DNA of 62,109 bases from Rickettsiales bacterium (GTDB taxonomy: Bacteria > Pseudomonadota > Alphaproteobacteria > Rs-D84): positions 32,001 through 94,109 of the forward strand of contig JAIRUP010000005.1 of the NCBI GenBank assembly GCA_031254335.1, written 5' to 3'. The stretch's first letter is position 1. The number at the start of each line of letters is the position of its first letter. Both the position numbers and the translations under genes were made by a program. The notes beneath the pieces are model-generated. The model was not told the DNA's origin, made no database searches, and saw only the letters and a program-made list of their open reading frames with translations. Of this stretch, positions 1 to 8,078 are shown one piece after another.

Positions 1-2
1 TC

Positions 3-815
3 CAAAGGGGATATGCCGAGCTTGCCAAGCAAAGGTTCTTCGCGACCGAGCGCGGATGGCTCGTTTCGGCGTTCTTGGGCCTTTATTTCCAAAAATTTGT
101 CGCCGTCGACTTCACCGCCGGCATGGAGGACCAGCTGGACGAGGTTTCCAACGGAGGCTTGGAATGGGTTGCCGTTTTAAGCGACTTCTGGAAAATCTTT
201 TCCGCGAGTATTAATGATGTAAAAGACATCAATAATCAAGAAGTTATGGTCGAAATGAATAAGATTCTGGCAAGCCATATTTTCAAGGACCAAAGCACTG
301 TTTGTCCAGAATGCAAGAAGGGAAAATTAAGCCTTCGACTGAGCAGATTCGGCGGATTTTTGGGCTGCGACCGCTATCCCGAATGCAAATATATCAAGAA
401 TCTTGCGTCCGCCGCCGAGGGCGGCGAAGGGGATGGGGACGCCGCCGCGCCGCGGGGCGAAACGGTCGATTTGGGCGAGGGAATCAGCTTCCGCGTCGGA
501 AGATACGGCCCTTATGTCCAGGAAGGGGACGGGAAGGACGCGAAACGTGCCTCGGCCAAGCCCGAAACAGCTGAAACCATCACTTTGGACAAGGCGAAGG
601 AGCTTCTTGCCGGCGCCGGCTTGGCCGCGCCCAAGGAATTGGGAAGCAATGCCGGGAAAAAGGTCTATTTTTACGCGAGCGGCAGGTTCGGGCCCTATAT
701 TTCGTCGGACAAGGTGAATGTTTCGGTGAAGGCCGAGCCGACATTGGATGAGGCTATTGCCCTTATCGAAAAGAAAAAGCTCTCTCCGCCCAAAAAATTC
801 TTCAAGAGAAAATAA
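3..815 (+). CDS. topA: DNA topoisomerase I, C-terminal part
   Basis: The frame is open from the left edge of the window to a TAA at 813, so this is the 3' end of a longer gene. The visible part starts in the last portion of the topoisomerase core, then has one four-cysteine zinc motif (CPEC ... GCDRYPEC, about 301-390) typical of type IA topoisomerases, followed by two TopA C-terminal repeats (GRYGPYVQ and GRFGPYIS cores) and a basic tail. Type IA topoisomerases relax negative supercoils behind RNA polymerase. A low-complexity Gly/Ala/Asp linker (about 412-460) separates the zinc motif from the repeats. dnaG follows 12 bp downstream, so the two are probably co-transcribed. Confidence 0.93.
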   Translation, partial: QRGYAELAKQRFFATERGWLVSAFLGLYFQKFVAVDFTAGMEDQLDEVSNGGLEWVAVLSDFWKIFSASINDVKDINNQEVMVEMNKILASHIFKDQSTVCPECKKGKLSLRLSRFGGFLGCDRYPECKYIKNLASAAEGGEGDGDAAAPRGETVDLGEGISFRVGRYGPYVQEGDGKDAKRASAKPETAETITLDKAKELLAGAGLAAPKELGSNAGKKVYFYASGRFGPYISSDKVNVSVKAEPTLDEAIALIEKKKLSPPKKFFKRK

Positions 816-827
816 CGGGAGGCCGCT

Positions 828-2399
828 TTGGCAACCGATTTCAAGTCTTTCCGGGAAGATTTGCTGTCCCGCGCCAGCATTGTGGACATAGTGTCCAAAA
901 AAGTCCCCTTAAAGCCAAAGGGCAAGGACTTTTGGGGCTGCTGCCCGTTCCATAACGAGAAAACCCCGTCATTTTCCGTGAACGAGGACAAGGGATTCTA
1001 CCATTGCTTCGGCTGCGGCGCGCACGGCGGCGCGCTTGACTTCATCATGAAAACCGACAATCTGCCGTTCATGGAAGCCGTGGAATATCTGGCCGGAATC
1101 CTTGGCGTGCAGGTTCCGTCCTTCAAGCCCGTGGACCCCGCGCAGCAGCAGCGCGCGCTTGGCTATCTGGACATAATGTCCGGCGCGGCCGAGCTCTATT
1201 CCAAGGCTTTGTTCGATTCCGCCGGGGCCGAGGCCTTGAAATACTTGCGCGGCCGCGGCATTACGGACGACATAATAAGGCAGTATCAAATCGGCTTCGC
1301 GCCGCGCGGAAACTCTGTCTCTAACAAATTCGCAGCCAAGGCGAAAGACGCCTTATACGCGACCCAGCTTGTGAGGAAATCGTCGGCGGGCGCTGGTGAC
1401 TACGACTTTTTCCGGGACCGCATCATGTTCCCAATCCTTGACCCTAAGGGCCGGGTCATCGCGTTTTCGGGCCGCGCGATGGGAAGCGAAGAGCCGAAAT
1501 ACATCAATATAGCCGAGACGGAATTCTTCCATAAGAAGCGGACCCTTTACGGCCTTTATTACGCCAAGAAGGGAATCCTTGAATCCAAGCGCGCCATTGT
1601 CGTCGAGGGCCAGGTGGACGCAATCCAAATGCAGGGCGCGGGCTTTTTGGAAACTGTCGCGCCGCTGGGGTCCGCCCTGTCGAGCGACCATGTTCAGATT
1701 CTTCTGAAATTGACCAGGAACATCATATTCTGCTTCGACGGCGACACGGCCGGAAAGAAAGCCGCCGCCCGGGCGGTCGATGTTGTCATGCCCTTTATGC
1801 GCTCGGACATGTCGGTTAAAATCCTGACGCTGCCCGGGGGCCTGGACCCGGACGACATCCTTAAAAAACAGGGCGCGGAAAAGATGTCCGAGCTTGTGGG
1901 CGGGGCTGTTCCGATTGTGGATTATTTATGGGATTTGGCGAATGCCGGGTTCAATGTTCAGACCCCTGCCGGCCGGGCGAACGCCGAAAAATTCCTGAAA
2001 GCCCGGACGGGCGTTATACCGGACGAGGTTTTAAGGCGGCATATTGAGCAGGCGTTTAGGAATATGGAGTGGGAAAATTGGGCCAGGAAAACCACCGGGG
2101 CCAAAGCGGGGCCGATGCCGGGAAAGCCGAAATCGCCGGACGAGATTATGGGCGAAATCATCGAGGCATACCCCGGTCTTTATGAAAGGCATTTCGAGTT
2201 TCTTTCCGGCATTTCTGTTAAAAAAACCGGGAAAAAAACCGAGCTTTCCGAGCCGGAGGCCGAGCGGGTCGTCCGTATTAGGAAGGCGTCCGAATATAGG
2301 AAAAGCCTTCTTGCCGACCTTGCCCGGGCGACCGGGGACGCCGCCGAGGCACTTCGCGCCGAGCTGGAAAAGACGGAGAAGTTTTTGGAGGAAATATAA
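828..2399 (+). CDS. dnaG: DNA primase DnaG
   Basis: Makes the RNA primers for chromosome replication. The 523-residue product has the N-terminal CHC2 zinc finger (C39, H42, C60, C63), the RNA polymerase core, and a Toprim domain with the conserved VVEGQVDAI glutamate near residue 258 and the FDGD acidic cluster near 302. The start is TTG at 828, chosen because a GGGAGG Shine-Dalgarno lies just upstream and the conserved N-terminus begins there. It is shorter than the usual ~600 residues; the loss is in the C-terminal helicase-binding region, which is present only in reduced form. The rpoD that often follows dnaG is not here; a convergent gene follows instead. Confidence 0.95.
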   Translation: MATDFKSFREDLLSRASIVDIVSKKVPLKPKGKDFWGCCPFHNEKTPSFSVNEDKGFYHCFGCGAHGGALDFIMKTDNLPFMEAVEYLAGILGVQVPSFKPVDPAQQQRALGYLDIMSGAAELYSKALFDSAGAEALKYLRGRGITDDIIRQYQIGFAPRGNSVSNKFAAKAKDALYATQLVRKSSAGAGDYDFFRDRIMFPILDPKGRVIAFSGRAMGSEEPKYINIAETEFFHKKRTLYGLYYAKKGILESKRAIVVEGQVDAIQMQGAGFLETVAPLGSALSSDHVQILLKLTRNIIFCFDGDTAGKKAAARAVDVVMPFMRSDMSVKILTLPGGLDPDDILKKQGAEKMSELVGGAVPIVDYLWDLANAGFNVQTPAGRANAEKFLKARTGVIPDEVLRRHIEQAFRNMEWENWARKTTGAKAGPMPGKPKSPDEIMGEIIEAYPGLYERHFEFLSGISVKKTGKKTELSEPEAERVVRIRKASEYRKSLLADLARATGDAAEALRAELEKTEKFLEEI

Positions 2400-2457
2400 A
2401 AAGGAAGAAGGTGGAAGTAAGAAGGAAGAAGTGTTGCGTCGTCGCCTTGCGGCGACA
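2400..2457. repeat. Half copy of purine-rich inverted repeat
   Basis: A GGAAG/AGAAGG-rich tract (2400-2431) is followed by a GTCGCC-TTG-CGGCGAC hairpin. The same two parts, in the same order, make up one half of the long palindrome at 14605-14715. Here the second purine/pyrimidine arm is missing, so this looks like a truncated copy. It lies directly after the dnaG stop codon. Confidence 0.5.
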
Positions 2458-2460
2458 TTT

Positions 2461-2669
2461 TTATTACCTGGGTCCTCGGGTCAAGCCCGAGGATGACATA
2501 ATAAATAAACTCAAAAAATATTAGCGAGGTCGCGTTTTCGGCCCAAATCGTCCGAGGACCTAGGGAAGCCGACCCGAGTGTGGACTTGCCGTCCCCGAGT
2601 GGTAGGCTTCCCGAAGCGTCATTCGGCGATTTGGGCCGAAAACGAATTACCGAGATTTTATTTTTTGGC
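2461..2669. repeat. Composite palindromic element, copy A
   Basis: About 209 bp between dnaG and the convergent ftsA-rpe gene. It begins with a small hairpin (stem TCCTCGGG, 2473-2480, with CCCGAGGA, 2486-2493), continues through an AT-rich joint, then a large palindrome. The left arm 2510-2550 and right arm 2627-2669 match imperfectly; their innermost 16 bases (ending CCCAAATCG) are identical in inverted orientation. An inner stem GGGAAGCC/GGCTTCCC lies at 2563-2570 and 2605-2612. Both ends carry a T-run facing outward, so the palindrome could end transcription from both sides. The right arm contains the stop codon of the fusion gene. Copies B (34759) and C (40545) share the layout but little of the stem sequence. 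Confidence 0.75.
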
Positions 2670-4379
2670 ATTTGGTAAGAGTGAAAGAACGGCGGCTTTA
2701 AGGTCCGGGGCATGGGCGAGGTAGCTGCCGGAGACTAGGGCGTCCGCCCCGGCGTCCCAGCATAGTTTCGCAGTGTCTGGATTTATACCCCCGTCCACTA
2801 TGATTTCATATTTCAGCCTTGCTTTCCTTTTTACGGCTTTAAGCCTTCGGATTGTGTCCAGGCTGCCCGGCATGAATTCCTGGCCCCCCGCCCCCGGGGC
2901 CACCGACATCACGACGATTTTATCAAGGTGTTTTATTACGGGCCGAATCAGCGCCAAATCATGCTCGGGCGAAACGGCTATGCCGCATTTCCTTCCCGCC
3001 TGCTTGATGGCGGCGAGGTTCCGGCCGATGTTTTTGGAACCAATCGACAATATGATTGATTCCGCGCCGCCGCGGATGAATCCGCCGATTTCGCCCGCGG
3101 GGTCGCATGCCATGAGATGGGCCGACACTTTCAATTCGGACTTGCTTGTTATATGCCGGACCTCTGCCGCGCCGCCCGCCCGGGCCGGGACGAATTCCCC
3201 GTCCATGAAGTCGTAATGTATGGTCGTGATTCCGGCCGCCGTGAAAGCCCTAAGCGTGTCCGTTCCCATATCCCCGAACGCGAGCGAGCTTGGGTATATC
3301 GGGCATTTCCTTGCCGTTATTCCAAGGAGCAGCTTCCTTATGAACGCCGTCATGGGGTTTTTCCTTTGGGTTTTGGGTCTGCTTCGCATGAGTATGAGCC
3401 GCATGACGCTTTGCATGGCGGCGTCTTTGCCGAGCGTCTTGGCGTCCCGGCCCAGGGCTTCGCCGAATATGTTCCCCGCGCCTTCTATGGCCGCGCCGCC
3501 GCCGAAGAGAATCACTTTGTCCGGGATATGTGCGCCAGCGGCCTCTATGTTCCTTTTGACGGCCCGGGCCAAATCCTGGGTGAAATCGAATACAAGGCTT
3601 TTGTAATCGGCTATGCTTGCCGGGCCGATTGTCTCGAACTGGTCGCCGGGTTTCATGACCGCGCTGGAAATCCGCCTCTTTATTTTCTCGGCGTTTTCAA
3701 GGGAAATGCCGAATCTGTCCGAGAGCGCGCGCGTAAGCTCCGCCTGTCCCGCGCCGATTTCGGCCATATATATTATCCCGTTGCCGGTCGAGATGGAAAA
3801 GCGCGTCGCCGAGGCCCCTATGTTTATAAGCAGCGATTTCCCGGCCAGGGCGTTCATCGCGAACAGGATGTCGATTGCGCCCCGGGGCTCGATATAGCTT
3901 CCGCGGACATGGGACGCCAGCCGGGCCAAATGCGTCCGCGCGGCCAATACCCCGAAGAATTTGGCATGGAGCAGGCGGGCGGGCTCGCCGACCGGATTTT
4001 CGATATTCCGCGCCCTGTCCGTGTCGTATGACACCGGGACGAAATGGATTGCTTGAAGCTCGGGGTTTTTAAGCCCCGGCAGTTTGGATATAAGGCCCCG
4101 TATGTCGGCCTCCGATATTTTTCTTGTCCTGCCGAAATCGGTTTCGCCGGCCATGAGCATGGAATTGTTCCCGCCGAAAAACCCGGCTATATGGGCCTGC
4201 TTGAACCTTGTGCCCGTCTTTTCTTCCAAGGCGTCCAAAAGCGAATCCAAAGCCGCCTTTGGATTGTCCCTCGCGTCCCTTTCCATGATTATGCGCCCGC
4301 CGGCGGTATTTTCGCAAGCGGCGCGGATTTTTCGGTTTCCTATGTATAGCGCAAGAAGATATTCGCCCGTATAATTCAT
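2658..4379 (-). CDS. FtsA - ribulose-phosphate 3-epimerase fusion
   Basis: One uninterrupted frame of 573 codons joins two normally separate proteins. Residues 1-340 resemble a divergent FtsA, the actin-like membrane anchor of the division ring: the nucleotide-binding motifs are present but altered (INIGAS near 186, LFGGGAAIEG near 291). Residues 341-357 form a basic amphipathic stretch like the FtsA membrane-targeting helix. Residues 358-573 are a complete Rpe TIM barrel of the pentose phosphate pathway (HYDFMDGEFVP, SAHLMA, MSVAPGAGGQ, VDGGI, GADALVSGS). The FtsA identity is supported by ftsQ immediately upstream with a 4-bp overlap. An ATG at 3353, with AAAGGA about 8 nt before it, could also start a free Rpe from residue 343. 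No ftsZ follows. Confidence 0.8.
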   Translation of the reverse strand: MNYTGEYLLALYIGNRKIRAACENTAGGRIIMERDARDNPKAALDSLLDALEEKTGTRFKQAHIAGFFGGNNSMLMAGETDFGRTRKISEADIRGLISKLPGLKNPELQAIHFVPVSYDTDRARNIENPVGEPARLLHAKFFGVLAARTHLARLASHVRGSYIEPRGAIDILFAMNALAGKSLLINIGASATRFSISTGNGIIYMAEIGAGQAELTRALSDRFGISLENAEKIKRRISSAVMKPGDQFETIGPASIADYKSLVFDFTQDLARAVKRNIEAAGAHIPDKVILFGGGAAIEGAGNIFGEALGRDAKTLGKDAAMQSVMRLILMRSRPKTQRKNPMTAFIRKLLLGITARKCPIYPSSLAFGDMGTDTLRAFTAAGITTIHYDFMDGEFVPARAGGAAEVRHITSKSELKVSAHLMACDPAGEIGGFIRGGAESIILSIGSKNIGRNLAAIKQAGRKCGIAVSPEHDLALIRPVIKHLDKIVVMSVAPGAGGQEFMPGSLDTIRRLKAVKRKARLKYEIIVDGGINPDTAKLCWDAGADALVSGSYLAHAPDLKAAVLSLLPNAKK

Positions 4380-5062
4380 TGTTTGACCAGGATTCGCGCG
4401 GGGTCCCTAAGGTCGATTAGGGCCGCCTTCTTGTCCATGACCCCGAGGCTGTCAAGCCGGGCGAGCGCGGCCGCCAAATCCCCCTCGGGCAGCATGATTT
4501 TCGCGCCGCTTTTGGAGTATATGTTCCATCTGCGGCCCTCGACCTGCTCGATTGTCTTCATGCGCCGCCTGACATCCGGGAACTTGTTCAGGACTTTTAT
4601 GACGCCCGCCGGGTCTTTCGGCTTGCCGCCCGAGAATACGACGCTTCCCTGCGGGACCCTGTCTATCCTTTTTTCCATGACGCCGCCGCTTGCGGACAAT
4701 GGATAATGCTCTTTGCCGTCGAACCAGACGGCGACCGCCGCCTTTTCCGATATTATGACATACATCTTGCCGCCCGGCTCCCTTTTTATGGCCGCGTCGG
4801 AAATTTCGGGGATTTTAAGAAGGTTGGCCCTCATCTCTTTTATATTGTATTCGTAGATGGGCGAATTGGCCGAAACCCCGAGCGCGACCATAATCTTGGA
4901 CTGCGGGACGAGTTTCGGAGCGGGGACGATTAGGACCTGTTTTATCGCGCTGGCCCCGTCTATGCCGGAAAAAGTCGTAATCGTGCGCGCCCCGGCGTAA
5001 AGGCCCAGGATTAGGACGAGAAAAGCCGCCGCCCAGAAGAGGATTTTATTGTCTTTGTTCAT
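4376..5062 (-). CDS. ftsQ: Cell division protein FtsQ
   Basis: Bitopic inner-membrane protein linking the early and late parts of the divisome. The 228-residue product has a short cytoplasmic N-terminus, one membrane segment (about residues 8-26), a POTRA-like domain and a beta domain, and is of usual length for the family. Identification rests on this architecture and on the position directly before the ftsA-like gene (ATGA overlap 4376-4379). The start lies only six bases downstream of a TATAAT box, so the mRNA may be leaderless; it could also be read through from the glycosyltransferase gene upstream. Confidence 0.78.
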   Translation of the reverse strand: MNKDNKILFWAAAFLVLILGLYAGARTITTFSGIDGASAIKQVLIVPAPKLVPQSKIMVALGVSANSPIYEYNIKEMRANLLKIPEISDAAIKREPGGKMYVIISEKAAVAVWFDGKEHYPLSASGGVMEKRIDRVPQGSVVFSGGKPKDPAGVIKVLNKFPDVRRRMKTIEQVEGRRWNIYSKSGAKIMLPEGDLAAALARLDSLGVMDKKAALIDLRDPARILVKQ

Positions 5063-5068
5063 GGTTTG

Positions 5069-5097
5069 ATTATATCACAACTTTGAATATATTTCTA
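5069..5097 (-). promoter_or_regulatory. Promoter of ftsQ, probably leaderless
   Basis: TATAAT (5069-5074) is 17 bp from a weak -35 TAGAAA (5092-5097). Only six bases separate the -10 box from the ftsQ ATG, so transcription should begin at or next to the start codon. There is no Shine-Dalgarno. Confidence 0.5.
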
Positions 5098-6016
5098 TAT
5101 ACTCTTCCGCCGTCTTCTTGATGGACAGGAACTCCCGCGCGTATTTCGCGTTCTTGGTCATGATTCTTTCGATTTCCACTTCGGTAAGGTCCAGGGCCGC
5201 GTTTATGGCGAGCGCGAGCTCATACGGGTCGTCCGGCGGCACAAGCCAGTTGACGGCCAGTTCCCCGGCGAATTCCGTGTCCGTCGCGATGGTCGGAGTT
5301 CCTATCGCAATCGACGCCGCCAGATGCTCGTGCTCTTCGGTGGAGACCGTCGCGTATGCCGATTTCATGAGGGACGGTATGTCCGGCTCGTCTCCGATGA
5401 ATATGACCTTGCCCCGGACATCCTTTTCCTCCGCGCTGCGCATCATTTTGCCCGCGCGCATGCGGGCCGCGTTGCCGAGCATGGCGATTATGAAGTCGTC
5501 CCGGTTTATAAGCCTTGCCGCCGCGGTTATGAGCGGAAGGCTGAGCGCGACCGGACTGGAACACACAATCATTTTCCTGTCGTGCGGGATATTGTATTTG
5601 CTGAGTATGTCGGTCTGCCGTCTTGCGGGTATGGCCTCGGGGTTGAAAATATCCAGGTTCAGTCCCGGGAATATGACGGTTTTGATTTTCCAAAGGCTTG
5701 CTATATAGCGGGATGTGGCCACAAGCTTCGCGCCGCGGAGGGCCGATTTCTGCATTATTCTTCCGATGAAGTTTTCCGCCGGTTCTTCGGAAATCGTTAT
5801 GACCTTCGGGGCCGGGCTTCTTCGCGCGGCCCGGGCGGCCGAAAGCCCGAAGCAATGCGCGATTGAATTGGCGGCGGCCGGAATCCTTTCGCCGATTTTA
5901 AGCGAAATCGCCTGGACCCTTTGGATTGAAAGCGCGCGCAGAAGGGGCGCGACGCTTCGCGCCAGCGGATTTTCCGAGACCAGTATGACCTGCTTTGAAA
6001 AATTGACTATTCCCAT
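5075..6016 (-). CDS. Glycosyltransferase, GT4-like
   Basis: A 313-residue protein without membrane segments that I read as a two-domain GT-B glycosyltransferase. The C-terminal half has the family 4 pattern: an SPVALSLPLI region, a short VIFIGDEPDIPSLM segment where activated-sugar enzymes usually show the IPxLM motif, and an acidic STEEHEHLAASIAIGTPTI stretch matching the E-x7-E nucleotide-sugar site. The N-terminal half is divergent. The acceptor is unknown; envelope glycan or lipopolysaccharide synthesis is likely from the family. It lies between a lipoprotein gene and ftsQ, where ddl or murB would be expected in a classical division cluster. Confidence 0.7.
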   Translation of the reverse strand: MGIVNFSKQVILVSENPLARSVAPLLRALSIQRVQAISLKIGERIPAAANSIAHCFGLSAARAARRSPAPKVITISEEPAENFIGRIMQKSALRGAKLVATSRYIASLWKIKTVIFPGLNLDIFNPEAIPARRQTDILSKYNIPHDRKMIVCSSPVALSLPLITAAARLINRDDFIIAMLGNAARMRAGKMMRSAEEKDVRGKVIFIGDEPDIPSLMKSAYATVSTEEHEHLAASIAIGTPTIATDTEFAGELAVNWLVPPDDPYELALAINAALDLTEVEIERIMTKNAKYAREFLSIKKTAEEYIEIYSKL

Positions 6017-6017
6017 G

Positions 6018-6398
6018 TTATGAAGCCCTTAGTAGATAACCTTTGCCGAACATGCACCTGCGGTATGTTCCGACGGTGTTGCTGGACATGTTGCTTGGAG
6101 CAGACAGCAGCACGCGCTGGCCGACCCCTTGAAATTCGTTGGATTGGAATGTGACCCAAAGGCCGTCCCATTCGGGAAGGGTCTGGACCTGTTCCGGCAT
6201 CAATATCTGCGAGAAGCGGCTTCTCGGCTGGTTTATGTCGCGCTTGATTCCCAGGCACGCCTTGTGGTCCTTCACGAACTGGCTTTGCGTAACCGTTTCG
6301 TTCTCCCAGTGGAGCACGGTCGCGTTGTCCAGGTCCCCGCGGTTGGGCGCGGAGCATGCGAACAATAGGGCCGGCAAAAATAGGAACGCTTTGCTCAT
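6018..6398 (-). CDS. Putative lipoprotein, unknown function
   Basis: A 126-residue protein with a hydrophobic signal sequence ending in a lipobox (LLFAC), so it is probably lipid-modified at Cys14 or close to it. I do not recognise the mature part, which has two further cysteines, in CLG and RCMFG. It ends one base before the start region of the glycosyltransferase gene on the same strand. A near-consensus promoter (TTGCCA-17-TATAAT) lies so close that its ATG would be at the transcription start. Confidence 0.65.
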   Translation of the reverse strand: MSKAFLFLPALLFACSAPNRGDLDNATVLHWENETVTQSQFVKDHKACLGIKRDINQPRSRFSQILMPEQVQTLPEWDGLWVTFQSNEFQGVGQRVLLSAPSNMSSNTVGTYRRCMFGKGYLLRAS

Positions 6399-6404
6399 GC
6401 TTGG

Positions 6405-6433
6405 ATTATAACTAAAAATCTATTGATTGGCAA
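6405..6433 (-). promoter_or_regulatory. Leaderless promoter of lipoprotein gene
   Basis: TTGCCA (6428-6433), a 17-bp spacer and a perfect TATAAT (6405-6410). The ATG at 6398 is seven bases beyond the -10 box, which predicts a leaderless transcript. It overlaps a divergent promoter. Confidence 0.65.
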
Positions 6434-6451
6434 GCCGGGATTTTGCATAAT
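6423..6451 (+). promoter_or_regulatory. Promoter of small gene and secretin-like operon
   Basis: TTGATT (6423-6428), a 17-bp spacer and CATAAT (6446-6451). The predicted start of transcription is near 6458. This excludes the upstream in-frame starts at 6423 and 6450 and supports the ATG at 6474. Confidence 0.55.
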
Positions 6452-6473
6452 GAATCCAAAAGGACGGGGGACT

Positions 6474-6779
6474 ATGGACGCATCCCAAGGATTTCTTAGG
6501 CTGGCCGATTTATACGAGGCTGCAAAACCCATGGTGGCCGCCATTTGCGCCGTAAAGGGCGGCCTTGACCGCGACAATTACGCGGGCCGGATGTTCGTCC
6601 ACGACCTTTTGGAGCTGGCCGTCGCTTTCGGCGAAAAAGCCGGCGCGCAAACGCCCCGCCTGGACAAACTTAAAAAGGAATTGGCGAAAGTCGGCGGCGA
6701 CACCACCCCGAGCGCCAAGCCAATCTACGAGATGAGCATGGCCGAATTCCTTAAATCGTTGGATATATCCGAAAAATGA
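6474..6779 (+). CDS. Small protein, unknown function
   Basis: A 101-residue, probably cytoplasmic protein; I do not recognise it. The start at 6474 is preceded by AGGACGGGGG, which gives a Shine-Dalgarno at proper distance, and fits the promoter. The sequence is largely helical with a central basic region and no signal peptide or membrane segment. Its stop overlaps the start of the secretin-like lipoprotein (ATGA at 6776), so the two are translationally coupled and may act together. Confidence 0.65.
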   Translation: MDASQGFLRLADLYEAAKPMVAAICAVKGGLDRDNYAGRMFVHDLLELAVAFGEKAGAQTPRLDKLKKELAKVGGDTTPSAKPIYEMSMAEFLKSLDISEK

Positions 6780-8077
6780 AGAAGATTTTAACAGCCCTTT
6801 TGCTTCCGTTGCTCTTGGCTTCCTGCGCCAGCAGGAACTATGATGTCGTGGAAGTCCAGACTGTCCAGAATTTCGTAATCGACGCGAATTCCGTTCCGAT
6901 TTTCCCGAGGAAGGCCGCGCTTACGACCGACATCGCGCGCCGCTTCTCGATTGATTTGCCGAAAAGATGCCATGTCGATTGGGACAACCAAAGCGTCTTG
7001 TCCGTCCTTCCGTTCGAGGAAATCGACATATTCAGGACCGACCGCGGAGACCCGCTTCCGGACTTGCTTGTGAGCGATTACAAGTTCGAGAAGAAGAAGA
7101 CCGCCGAGGCGGTCGCCGGCCTGATTAAGGGGACGGGCATTACCGTCGTCGTGGACGATTCCATCGAGACCGTTATTTCGGGCGAAATCAAGGCCGGGAA
7201 CCTTTCCGACGCAATCGACCTTATATCGCGCCTTGGGCGCGTCTATTACAGCTATGACGCCTTCGCCAAGGAAATCCATCTTGCGACGCGCACCCAGTGG
7301 CTTATGAAAATGCCGCGCGACCAGTATATGATTATGGCCATCATGGACGCCATGAGGGGCATGGACATCAGGAACCTCGTTGTCAACTGGGAGGACAAGA
7401 CCATGATGTTCGAGGGCGATTTCGCCACCGAAAAGGTCGTCCGCCGCCTTATGTCCGAGCTTGGGGCGAAGAAGATTCTGGTCGCCTGGGACATGGACAT
7501 ATACCGCGTTTATCCGAAGAACAACGACGCAATCCGCTGGATGGACATCATGCCCGCCTTCGGCCAAAGCAATGTGAAGATGTCCATCCCGGGCGTCGTG
7601 GGCCGCATGCTTGTGGTGTCGCCGGAAATCAACACCAAGACCCTTCAAGAATTCCTGCGCAGGCAGTCCAATTCCGTTTTGATTTCGCAGGGAACATTCG
7701 TGATTCCCAACGGCTGGAACTCTCGCTTCGACATAGGCCAGTGTTCCAAGGAAGACCGCTTGGAGACCGAACTCATCGTCGGCGCGACCGGCAAATATGG
7801 CGATTTCGCCGACCAGGGAAAGAAGAAAATCGACGCGAACATCGTCCTTTACACCAAGCGCGGCGAAATCGCGTCCTTCCGCGTCCCGAGCAACTTGGGC
7901 GACAATTATGTCATAATCGGAATCCCGACGCATTCCTTCGTGACGGACGCGGCGACCTTGATTTCGCCGTTCGCCGAGCTTGTGGTCTTCATAAGCCCGC
8001 GCGTCATATCGATTCTTCCGCCCGACGATTCCGGCCTTGAAAATGTCCGGGGCTTGGGCGAATTCCTGGCGGATTGA
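6776..8077 (+). CDS. Secretin-like outer-membrane lipoprotein
   Basis: A 433-residue protein with a lipoprotein signal (LLLASCAS), an STN-like short domain (GITVVVDDSIETVISGEI region, about residues 120-160), a middle part, and a C-terminal region resembling the secretin beta domain that ends with AELVVFISPRVISI. This mirrors the type IVb pilus secretins of the PilN/BfpB group, which are lipoproteins. The resemblance is to architecture and the final motif; the typical PxLGxxPxLGxLF motif is not evident, so it is divergent. No other pilus or type II secretion genes are next to it. It precedes lolC by one base, which suggests one transcript with the lipoprotein-release genes. Confidence 0.55.
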   Translation: MKKILTALLLPLLLASCASRNYDVVEVQTVQNFVIDANSVPIFPRKAALTTDIARRFSIDLPKRCHVDWDNQSVLSVLPFEEIDIFRTDRGDPLPDLLVSDYKFEKKKTAEAVAGLIKGTGITVVVDDSIETVISGEIKAGNLSDAIDLISRLGRVYYSYDAFAKEIHLATRTQWLMKMPRDQYMIMAIMDAMRGMDIRNLVVNWEDKTMMFEGDFATEKVVRRLMSELGAKKILVAWDMDIYRVYPKNNDAIRWMDIMPAFGQSNVKMSIPGVVGRMLVVSPEINTKTLQEFLRRQSNSVLISQGTFVIPNGWNSRFDIGQCSKEDRLETELIVGATGKYGDFADQGKKKIDANIVLYTKRGEIASFRVPSNLGDNYVIIGIPTHSFVTDAATLISPFAELVVFISPRVISILPPDDSGLENVRGLGEFLAD

Positions 8078-8078
8078 C

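Noticed and set aside
405-465. GC-rich inverted runs (CGCCGCC/GGCGGCG) in the topA linker
   Set aside because: Short and explained by a Gly/Ala-rich linker; none of the repeat family marks are present.
2180-2713. Minus-strand frame over the dnaG end and repeat region
   Set aside because: It is made of antisense dnaG plus the composite repeat (the recurrent ILGLDPRTQ reading) and has no conserved features.
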